DNA of 64,000 nucleotides from Kribbella amoyensis. Lineage in GTDB: Bacteria; Actinomycetota; Actinomycetes; Propionibacteriales; Kribbellaceae. The stretch covers positions 4,092,001-4,156,000 of the forward strand of contig NZ_VIVK01000001.1 of assembly GCF_007828865.1 (NCBI RefSeq), in the 5' to 3' direction. How positions within the stretch are numbered: position 1 is the first letter of the stretch; every line of letters starts with the position of its first letter. Position numbers and translations under genes: made by a program. Shown piece after piece: positions 8,658 to 15,384 of the stretch. The notes beneath the pieces are model-generated. The model searched no databases. It saw only the letters and a list, made by a program, of their open reading frames with translations, and was not told where the DNA came from.

Positions 8658-9647
8658 TCAGATCAGTGGCCTGATCTCGCCTACTGGGGTTCCGCCGCCG
8701 AGGATCGGGGTGGCTTTCAGGTGGGTGGCTGGGGTTGTGTCCAGGCCGCATTTCTCCAGCAGGCTCAGGGCGAGCAGGGTTGTTGCCCGGGGGTTGCCGT
8801 CGATGACTTTGACGGCGACCGCGTACCCATCCTCGGTTGCCATCGCGATGACGCCTTCGGCTCCTCCTTTGGCTATGACGCCGGGGAGGCTGCGCATGAC
8901 TTCGGTGTTCACGTGGCCGTGGCCGCCGACCAGTTCGGGGTACCTGCGCATCGCGTCGGCCACGCGGCGGTCCGCCGTGTCTGGTTCGGCTTGGGCCAGC
9001 TGGCTGAAGGCTCTGGCCAGGCCGATCAGCGGGCTGTCGAAGAGGGGTGCGCCGCAGCCGTCGACGGTGACGATGCTGGTGGGGGCTCCGGTCAGGCGGT
9101 CGATCTCGGCTCGGATCGTGCGTTGGACCGGGGCTTCGGGGGAGAGGTACGTGGCTGGGTCCGCGGTGGCTTTGAGCATGGCGGCGTGTTTGCCCGAGCA
9201 GTTCATCCGGATCGGGGCCGGTTTGATGCCTTGGGCAATCAAGCGGTGGCGGGTCTCCTCGTCCTCCGGCTGATCGGGTGGGCAGCCGAGAGCGTCGTGG
9301 TCGAGGCCGGCGGACTTGAGCATCCGGTCGACCAACGCGACGTGGCGGTCTTCGCCGGTGTGGCTGCCGGCGGCGATGGCGGTTTCCTCGGCGTCGAGTT
9401 CGGCGCCCGCGATCAGGCAGCCGACCGCCTGCAGGGGCTTGGCTGTCGACCGCGGGAGGATCACCGCGTCGACGTCCCCGGTGGCGAACACCACGCGTCC
9501 GTCCGGATCCAGCGCGACCGCCATGCCGAAGTGACGGCTCTCCACGAATCCGCCGCGGATCACGTCGGCCACCGGACTCACCCCCGCGAGCCCCGGCACA
9601 CCCGGACCACCGGCCACATCCGGCGTACCTGCCGCACCTGTTGTCAC
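8658..9647 (-). CDS. Asparaginase II-type (thermolabile asparaginase family) protein
   Basis: This family (Pfam Asparaginase_II) hydrolyses L-asparagine to aspartate and ammonia in characterised members. The 329-residue protein shows its hallmarks: ESRHFG and LPRSTAKPLQA near residues 36-73, AAGSHTGE near 92-99, RMNCSGKHAAML near 146-157, and TVDGCGAPLF near 193-202. GGAGGG seven bases before the GTG supports the start. The first 25 residues are Gly/Pro-rich and probably disordered. It is convergent with rodA and downstream of azlCD on the same strand. Substrate is inferred from family only. Confidence 0.85.
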   Translation of the reverse strand: MTTGAAGTPDVAGGPGVPGLAGVSPVADVIRGGFVESRHFGMAVALDPDGRVVFATGDVDAVILPRSTAKPLQAVGCLIAGAELDAEETAIAAGSHTGEDRHVALVDRMLKSAGLDHDALGCPPDQPEDEETRHRLIAQGIKPAPIRMNCSGKHAAMLKATADPATYLSPEAPVQRTIRAEIDRLTGAPTSIVTVDGCGAPLFDSPLIGLARAFSQLAQAEPDTADRRVADAMRRYPELVGGHGHVNTEVMRSLPGVIAKGGAEGVIAMATEDGYAVAVKVIDGNPRATTLLALSLLEKCGLDTTPATHLKATPILGGGTPVGEIRPLI

Positions 9648-9703
9648 CGTCGGTCCCTCCGATCGCCGATCAGCCGCCGCAGGCTATCAACCGGCGGCCG
9701 AGT

Positions 9704-9766
9704 CAGGTCGCGGCCAGGTCAGATCAGGCTCAGGTCAGGTCGGGTCAGGCCAGGATCAGGTCGAGG
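9704..9766. repeat. Short CAGG-rich microrepeat at the end of azlD
   Basis: About 60 bases contain six TCAGG and two CCAGG units at irregular 5-11 base spacing. They span the azlD stop and the last codons. The array looks like the product of slippage and has no obvious function. Confidence 0.4.
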
Positions 9767-10065
9767 ACGGCGACGAGGCCCAGGCCGACGACGGAGACCA
9801 GCCAGAGGCTGCGGGTCAGGCGCGCCACGGCGGCGATGATGACGATCGCGGCCGCCACCTCGACGGCGTCACCGCTGCTGGTGTGACGGAAGAAGCCGAG
9901 GATCTCGACGGCGATCATCGACGCGAGGACCGCCGGCGCCAGGTGTTCCAGCGCCGACCGCAGTGTCTGGGGGAGTCGCTCGGCCGGCAGCAGCGTGACG
10001 AAGGCGATCCGGAACACCCAGCAGACGCCGGCCAGCAGAACCATCGAGACCACAGCGGGGATCAT
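9745..10065 (-). CDS. azlD: AzlD-type small subunit of a branched-chain amino acid exporter
   Basis: AzlD pairs with AzlC to export branched-chain amino acids and analogues such as azaleucine. The 106-residue protein is almost entirely hydrophobic, with about four transmembrane segments. It contains the family text VFRIAFVTLLPAERLP and ALEHLAPAVLASM. The ATG at 10065 overlaps the azlC stop in an ATGA arrangement, which decides the start; longer upstream frames lie inside azlC. The usual AzlD length is 100-110 residues. Confidence 0.88.
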   Translation of the reverse strand: MIPAVVSMVLLAGVCWVFRIAFVTLLPAERLPQTLRSALEHLAPAVLASMIAVEILGFFRHTSSGDAVEVAAAIVIIAAVARLTRSLWLVSVVGLGLVAVLDLILA

Positions 10066-10886
10066 GACCGCGCCGTCCGTCCTGGAGTGACGCGACGGCG
10101 GGTGGTGAGGCTCGCGGTCGCTGTGCCGGCCAGGGCGCCGGCGAGGATGCCGAGTTCGGGGCGGATGGTTCCCACGGCTGCTGCTGTCAGGGCGGCGGTG
10201 GCTGCTGCGGTGACGGCAGGACGGGTGGTCAGGCGGGGGATCAGCATGCCGAGGAAGAGGGCCGTGCTGGTGAGGCGGAGGTGCGGCATCGGCGGCAGGA
10301 GTGGTCCGATCGCGAGGCCGAGGGTGATCGCGCCGGTCCACGTCACGAGGATCGCAGTGCCGACCGCGCCCCAGTACTGGCGGAAAGCGCGGTGGGTCAG
10401 GCCGGGACGGGCGTCGGCCAGCAGGTAGGTCTGGTCGATCAGGAAGTGCGGTGCCAGCCAGGTGAACCAGGTCGGTTGTGCATGGAAGCGCCCGGACATC
10501 GCCGCGCTGTACAGGAGGAAGCGGCTGTTCACGACCGCCGCGGACGCGACGACAGCCAGTACTGCGGTGCCTTGGTGGAGCAGGGTCACCGCGGTGAGCT
10601 GTGCGCTGCCGCTGTAGACCGCGACCGCGCCGAGCAGGCCGGGGAACGCGCCGAAGCCGAGGACCGAGATCGTCACGCCCAGCGTCATGCCGAACGCGGC
10701 GATCCCGACGGCGACCGACGCGGCGTCCCGTACCCCCTGCATCCGCGGCGCCGCGGACAAGCCCGCGCCCGCCTCCACCCGCACCGGCTGCGCCTGCCCC
10801 GCCCGCGCCGACTCGGCCCGCGCCGGCGCAGCGGACGCGGAGGACGCAGAGGACGCGGTTTCGATGCAGCTCGACGTGGTGCTCAT
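10062..10886 (-). CDS. azlC: AzlC-family branched-chain amino acid exporter, large subunit
   Basis: This is the main permease of the AzlCD exporter. From the ATG at 10886 it has 274 residues. The first 45 are an Ala/Ser-rich hydrophilic tail, and the conserved domain begins near GVRDAASVAVGIAAFGMTLG. The motif YSGSAQLTAV and the run NSRFLLYSAAM are typical of AzlC. Start choice among upstream in-frame codons is uncertain. Translation is coupled to azlD. The gene diverges from the FAD oxidoreductase gene across 175 bp, which contains short imperfect palindromes that could bind a regulator. Confidence 0.88.
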   Translation of the reverse strand: MSTTSSCIETASSASSASAAPARAESARAGQAQPVRVEAGAGLSAAPRMQGVRDAASVAVGIAAFGMTLGVTISVLGFGAFPGLLGAVAVYSGSAQLTAVTLLHQGTAVLAVVASAAVVNSRFLLYSAAMSGRFHAQPTWFTWLAPHFLIDQTYLLADARPGLTHRAFRQYWGAVGTAILVTWTGAITLGLAIGPLLPPMPHLRLTSTALFLGMLIPRLTTRPAVTAAATAALTAAAVGTIRPELGILAGALAGTATASLTTRRRVTPGRTARS

Positions 10887-11061
10887 GGAGCCAACAGTCG
10901 CCCCCGGAAGCCGAAGATGCCTGGTGGTGGTGTGGAGACCAGTTGGAGATGAACCAACCACGAGTTCTCCATTCGAACTCCAGGTCGTCTCCAAGCGCGC
11001 AACGCCCCTCAGCGGGACGGTCGAATCACCACCGGCCACCGCGAACGACGAGGAGCGGACC

Positions 11062-12255
11062 ATGACCATCACGAAGCGCAGCGAGCACGAGGTCGTCGTT
11101 GTCGGTGCGCGCTGTGCCGGCGCGGCGACGGCGATGTTGCTCGGGCGGATGGGACATGACGTGGTCGTGGTCGACAAGGCGCGACTGCCCAGTGACACGC
11201 TGTCGACCCACGGCCTGGTCCGCGGCGGCGTGGTGCAGCTCGATCGCTGGGGACTGCTGGACGAGGTACTGGCCGCCGGTGCTCCCGCGATCGAGAAGGT
11301 CAGGTTCGACGCGGCCGGTCAGTCCATCACGCGGCGGATCAAGGAACGAGCCGGCGTGGACATCCTCATCGCGCCCCGCCGTTACGTACTCGACGAACTC
11401 CTGTACGACGCAGCGGACCGAGCAGGTGCCGACCTGCGCAACCAGGTGACCGCAACAGGCCTCACCCGCTCCACAGACGGACGAGTAACCGGCCTCACCG
11501 CTCACACCGCATCCGGTGATGAGCTGGAGCTCTCCGCTCGCTACGTGATCGGGGCGGACGGCCGGAGCTCGCGGATGGCGCAGTACTTCGGTGCGCCGAT
11601 GACGGAGAGCTTCACCCCGCTGTCCACGGTCTTCTACACCTACGTGGAGGCGGACGGCTGGGACGCGTTCGAGTTCCACGTGACGCACGGTGCGTTCGTG
11701 GGCGTGTTCCCGACGAACGACGGCCAGGCGTGTGTGTGGATGTGCTCGCCCAGCACCTCACCGACGGACCTGCGTACGGCGGGGTCGCGGCGCACGGCCG
11801 CGTTCGTGGAGGCGATCGACCGGCTGGCTCCCGAGCTCGCCCGCCGAGTCCGGGCCGGCCGCATCGTCGCCCCGATCCGGGGTGTGGCGAACATGCCGAA
11901 CTACCTCCGGATGCCGTACGGACCGGGGTGGGCACTCGTCGGCGACGCCGGGTACCACCGGGACCCGATCACCGGGCACGGCATCACCGACGCGTTCCGC
12001 GATGCCGAGTTGCTCGCGACCGCCCTGGACCGCGCACTGCGGAACCCGGCCGCCGAACCCGACGCGCTGGCGACGTACCACCGGACCCGGGACGACCAGG
12101 CGCGCGAGGTGTTCGACCTGACCCGGGCGCTGACCGCGTTCCCGCCGGTCGAGGAGTTCGTCGCGCTGCAGATCCGGTTGAGCGAGGCCCTGGAACGGGA
12201 GGCCGACTTCCTCGCCGGGCTCCCGCTGGTACCGGGTGTCGCCGCCGCGGCCTGA
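11062..12255 (+). CDS. FAD-dependent oxidoreductase of the geranylgeranyl reductase/aromatic hydroxylase group
   Basis: The 397-residue flavoprotein begins with a Rossmann FAD motif (VVVGARCAGAATAMLLGRMG, residues 11-30). It has a GRSSRMAQ-type segment near 170 and the second FAD motif GDAGYHRDPITGHGITDAFRDAELL near 294-318. This pattern fits the FAD_binding_3 family, whose members hydroxylate aromatic compounds or reduce prenyl groups. Many close actinobacterial relatives have no known substrate. GAGGAG 6-7 nt before the ATG fixes the start. An OsmC protein follows 33 nt downstream, probably in the same transcript, which hints at a stress or detoxification role. Confidence 0.8.
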   Translation: MTITKRSEHEVVVVGARCAGAATAMLLGRMGHDVVVVDKARLPSDTLSTHGLVRGGVVQLDRWGLLDEVLAAGAPAIEKVRFDAAGQSITRRIKERAGVDILIAPRRYVLDELLYDAADRAGADLRNQVTATGLTRSTDGRVTGLTAHTASGDELELSARYVIGADGRSSRMAQYFGAPMTESFTPLSTVFYTYVEADGWDAFEFHVTHGAFVGVFPTNDGQACVWMCSPSTSPTDLRTAGSRRTAAFVEAIDRLAPELARRVRAGRIVAPIRGVANMPNYLRMPYGPGWALVGDAGYHRDPITGHGITDAFRDAELLATALDRALRNPAAEPDALATYHRTRDDQAREVFDLTRALTAFPPVEEFVALQIRLSEALEREADFLAGLPLVPGVAAAA

Positions 12256-12288
12256 CCCATCACCGAACCACCAGGAAGGACCAGAGCC

Positions 12289-12858
12289 ATGTCGATCGAA
12301 GAAATGACGAGCGGCCACAACGGCGTCGACGTCGCGACCCTGTTCGCCACGCTGGACGCGGTCAAGGAGCAGCCGCAACTCGCCCGGTTCCAGTTCCGGG
12401 CCAGCAACCGGTGGATCAGCGGGACCAACAACCGCGGCACCGTGAACGGGTACTACGGCGCCGGTCAGGAGCACAGCCGGGACGCGGACTTCAGCTTCGA
12501 CGCGGACCACCCGCCGGTCCTGGTCGGGCTGGACCGTGGCCCGACCCCCGCCGAGCACCTGCTGATCGCGCTCGCCGCCTGCCTCACCAGCGGGCTGGCC
12601 AACATCGCTGCCGCCCGTGGGATCCAGCTCGAGGAGGTCACCTCGACGGTCGAGGGCGACATCAACCTGCTCGGCATCCTCGGTCTCGACGACGAGGTCC
12701 GCAACGGGTACGAGGCGATCCGGGTGGTGTTCCACGTCAAGGGCGACGCCGAGGCGGAGAAGCTGGCCGCGCTGGTCGAGCAGTCCCGCCGCCGGTCCGC
12801 GGTCTTCGACGTGATCACCCACGGCGTCCCGGTCACCGTCGACGTCGCCACCGCCTGA
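12289..12858 (+). CDS. OsmC/Ohr-family protein with one canonical cysteine
   Basis: OsmC/Ohr proteins reduce organic hydroperoxides with a cysteine pair. The 189-residue protein has the first motif as LIALAACLTSGL with Cys98. At the second cysteine position it has Ser170 in SRRRSAVFDVI. Loss of the resolving cysteine is common in OsmC-like subfamilies and makes classical peroxidase turnover doubtful. The N-terminal 30 residues are an extension. AGGAAGGA before the ATG is a good ribosome-binding site. It follows the FAD oxidoreductase gene by 33 nt and ends at a strong hairpin. Confidence 0.85.
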   Translation: MSIEEMTSGHNGVDVATLFATLDAVKEQPQLARFQFRASNRWISGTNNRGTVNGYYGAGQEHSRDADFSFDADHPPVLVGLDRGPTPAEHLLIALAACLTSGLANIAAARGIQLEEVTSTVEGDINLLGILGLDDEVRNGYEAIRVVFHVKGDAEAEKLAALVEQSRRRSAVFDVITHGVPVTVDVATA

Positions 12859-12866
12859 ACCCCGAC

Positions 12867-12901
12867 GCCTTGGGCAACCACCAACCACGGTTGCCCAAGG
12901 C
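12867..12901. terminator. Bidirectional intrinsic terminator-like hairpin after osmC
   Basis: The 13-bp arms GCCTTGGGCAACC (12867-12879) and GGTTGCCCAAGGC (12889-12901) are perfectly complementary around a 9-base loop. It lies in the 48 bp between the converging osmC-like gene and the HTH-hydrolase gene. No T-tract follows, which is normal for actinobacterial terminators. Confidence 0.8.
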
Positions 12902-12906
12902 AATCA

Positions 12907-14475
12907 TCAGGAAGCGCCAACAGCTCGGTAAGCCGCCGGCGACCCGTTCCCGCCGTACTCCGGCGCGACCTCCAGCACCACCCCGGACCCGGCCAGCAGA
13001 TCCCGCACGGCGGACGAAACCCACACCGCTCCCGGCGGCGCCTGGTCCGCCAGGTCCGACGCGAGTCTGACCCCGGTCTCGGCCACCTGGTCACCGTGCC
13101 GCGGCACCTCCCCGATCGCGACCCCGAGCCGCACCGCACCACTCAACTGCGCGAGCCCAGCCCGTACCGCGGTGGCCGGACCGTCGAACAGCACGACCGA
13201 CCGCCCACCGGGATCCGTCCGCAACCGCCCGCCCGCACTCGCGAGCCCGTCGGCCAGGCCGGCGGCACCAGGCCCAGCCGGTACGGCGATGGCGGCGAGC
13301 GACAACTCGGGATCGCCCCGGCCGGCGAGATCGGCGAGGAACGGCTCGATCGCGTCGAGGATCTGATCGGGGTTCCCGGAGACGAAGTGGTCGTCGCCGG
13401 GCAGCAGGACGAGTTCGGCGCCCTGGATCCGCTCGGCCAGGTACGCCGCCTCCTCGGTCCGGGTCAGCGCGTCGCCGTCCCGGTGCACCACCAACGTCGG
13501 GACGCGGACCGCCGACAACGCGTCGCGAACGTCGACCAGCGAGTTCATGTCGAGCAACGCGCGCACCGTCGTCGGTGTCGCGGCGGCCCGCATCCGTTGC
13601 GCCCACCAGCGCTGCATCGGCGGATCGGCCGACGGGCACCGCATCCGCAGGTCGGCCTCCCAGTCCCACTCGGTCACCAGCTTGTCGGTGTACGTGGACC
13701 GCTCCTCCGGGGTCTGCGCCCACGGGTAGTCCTCGGCCCAGGTCCGTTTCGCGTAGCACCCGTAGAGCACCAGCGCGCTGACCCGTTCGGGATGCGCGGC
13801 CGCGAACAGGATCGACATCGGCCCACCCTCGGAGTAGCCGACGAGGACCGCCTGCCGCGATCCGGCCGCGTCCATCACGGCGAGCACGTCGTGCATCCGC
13901 GTCTCCAGGTCGGGCAGCCCGATCGGCCGGTCGGACATCCCGGTCCCCCGCTTGTCGAACCGGATCAGCCGCCCGAACGATCCGAGCCGGTCGAGGAAGT
14001 GCGCGTGCCGCGGATCGGCCCAGTCGAGCTCCAGGTGCGAGACGAACCCGGACACCAGGACGAGGTCGAGGTCACCGCCACCGGTCACCTGGTACGCGAT
14101 GTGCAGACCGTCGCTCACCGTGTACCGGATCGGCGACCGCAACGACGGAGCCGGCGAACTTTCCAGCGCACCGGGCGCCGCCACGAACCGGTAGCCCCGC
14201 CCGTGCACGGTCCGGATGATCCGCTGGCTGTGCCCGTCGTCGCCGATCGCCCGGCGGATCTGCTTGATCCGGGTGCTGACCGCGGTCTCGCTGACGAACC
14301 GGCCGCCCCAGACGGCGTCCATCAGCTCCTCCTTCGCGACCACCCGGTCACGGTGCGCGACCAGGTACGCGAGCACGTCGAACGCCTGCGGCTCCAGCGG
14401 CACAGAGGTCCCATCGCGCCGGACCTCGTACAGATCCGCGTCGAACTCGAGACCGCCGTCGAACTGGAGTACCAC
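12907..14475 (-). CDS. Winged-helix regulator fused to an alpha/beta hydrolase and a degenerate class III cyclase-like domain
   Basis: The 522-residue protein has three parts. Residues 1-100 are an OmpR-type winged helix (VSTRIKQIRRAIGDD, IRTVHGRGYRFVA). Residues 115-385 are an alpha/beta hydrolase with GYSEGG (Ser215), Asp333 in HRDGD and His363 in DDHF. Residues 390-505 resemble the back half of adenylate cyclase domains (VVLFDGPATAVRAG, GVAIGEV, VWVSSAVRDLLAGSG) but lack the metal-binding aspartates. Hydrolase-cyclase fusions are known in actinobacteria; adding a DNA-binding head suggests a ligand-gated regulator. GTG 14475 is chosen because the domain starts directly after it; a weak ribosome site leaves it uncertain. 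No partner gene is evident. Confidence 0.8.
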   Translation of the reverse strand: MVLQFDGGLEFDADLYEVRRDGTSVPLEPQAFDVLAYLVAHRDRVVAKEELMDAVWGGRFVSETAVSTRIKQIRRAIGDDGHSQRIIRTVHGRGYRFVAAPGALESSPAPSLRSPIRYTVSDGLHIAYQVTGGGDLDLVLVSGFVSHLELDWADPRHAHFLDRLGSFGRLIRFDKRGTGMSDRPIGLPDLETRMHDVLAVMDAAGSRQAVLVGYSEGGPMSILFAAAHPERVSALVLYGCYAKRTWAEDYPWAQTPEERSTYTDKLVTEWDWEADLRMRCPSADPPMQRWWAQRMRAAATPTTVRALLDMNSLVDVRDALSAVRVPTLVVHRDGDALTRTEEAAYLAERIQGAELVLLPGDDHFVSGNPDQILDAIEPFLADLAGRGDPELSLAAIAVPAGPGAAGLADGLASAGGRLRTDPGGRSVVLFDGPATAVRAGLAQLSGAVRLGVAIGEVPRHGDQVAETGVRLASDLADQAPPGAVWVSSAVRDLLAGSGVVLEVAPEYGGNGSPAAYRAVGAS

Positions 14476-14540
14476 AGCTCGACTATCGCACCCGGGCACG
14501 CCTGGACACACGGGTCCGGGACAGGCACCGATCGGGTTCG

Positions 14541-14546
14541 TAGGCT
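14541..14546 (+). promoter_or_regulatory. -10 box for a leaderless hydrolase transcript
   Basis: TAGGCT lies six bases before the ATG at 14553, so transcription would begin at the start codon. No ribosome-binding site is present. The 77-bp gap also serves the divergent HTH-hydrolase gene. Confidence 0.55.
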
Positions 14547-14552
14547 GGGGCC

Positions 14553-15311
14553 ATGCGACTGCATCACGAGATGACCGGTCCCGAGGGCGCACCCGTGGTT
14601 CTGCTCGGCTCGTCCCTCGGTACGACGCACGCGATGTGGGCACCGCAGGTCGAGGCGCTGTCCGAACGATTCCGGGTGGTCGCGTTCGACCATCGCGGCC
14701 ACGGTGACTCCGAGACCCCCGACGGCCCGTACACGCTCGCCGACCTCGGCAACGACGTCCTGGAGCTGCTCGACACGCTGGACGAGCAGCAGGCGTCGTA
14801 CGTCGGGATCTCCCTCGGTGGCGCGGTCGGCCTGTGGCTCGCGGAGAACGCGCCCGACCGCTTCCACCGGTTCGCCCTGCTCTGCCCACCGGCTGACCCG
14901 GCGGCGAACGCGGCGATGTGGACCGAGCGAGCCGCCCAGGTCCGCGCCGAGGGGACGAAGGCGATCGCGGAGGCGACACTGGGCCGCTGGTTCCTGCCCG
15001 AGCACGCGGAATCCCACCAGGCCGAGGTCGAGGCGATCCGCGACCAGCTCCTCGGCACCTCCGCCGAGGGGTACGCCGCCTGCTGCGAGGCCCTGGCCAC
15101 GGCCGACCTCACCGCGGACCTGGGGAAGATCACCGCGCCCGTCCTCCTCGTCACCACCGAGCAGGACGCCTCGATCCCGCCCGAGACGGTCATCCCGCTC
15201 GCTGGCCGGATCGCCGGCGCGCACCTGGAGATCATCGAGAACGCCGCCCACCTGGTCACGTACTCGCATCCGGAGACGATCAACCCGCTGCTCCTGACCC
15301 ACCTGAGCTGA
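14553..15311 (+). CDS. Alpha/beta hydrolase, 3-oxoadipate enol-lactonase-like
   Basis: The 252-residue enzyme has the full catalytic set: oxyanion region LLGSSLGTTHAMW (17-29), nucleophile elbow GISLGG with Ser87, Asp205 in TEQDASIPP and His233 in NAAHLVTY. The text FDHRGHGDSETPDGPYTLADL is typical of PcaD-like lactonases of beta-ketoadipate degradation. No other pca gene lies nearby, so the substrate may differ. The start follows a TAGGCT box by six bases and is probably leaderless. It is divergent from the HTH-hydrolase fusion gene. Confidence 0.8.
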   Translation: MRLHHEMTGPEGAPVVLLGSSLGTTHAMWAPQVEALSERFRVVAFDHRGHGDSETPDGPYTLADLGNDVLELLDTLDEQQASYVGISLGGAVGLWLAENAPDRFHRFALLCPPADPAANAAMWTERAAQVRAEGTKAIAEATLGRWFLPEHAESHQAEVEAIRDQLLGTSAEGYAACCEALATADLTADLGKITAPVLLVTTEQDASIPPETVIPLAGRIAGAHLEIIENAAHLVTYSHPETINPLLLTHLS

Positions 15312-15345
15312 CCCAAGGTAGTCACGGTGACACACCCCGTCGGCT

Positions 15346-15351
15346 AACCTG
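15346..15351 (+). promoter_or_regulatory. Candidate -10 box of the macro-KAP NTPase gene
   Basis: TAACCT within GGCTAACCTG would start transcription near 15358, leaving a leader of about 27 nt with the GGGAGG ribosome site at 15373-15378. The same GCTAACCTG string precedes the radical SAM gene at 17655-17663. A small palindrome GTCAC-G-GTGAC lies upstream at 15322-15332. Confidence 0.4.
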
Positions 15352-15384
15352 CTGGCCTTCGTGGCCATCGCAGGGAGGACCGAC

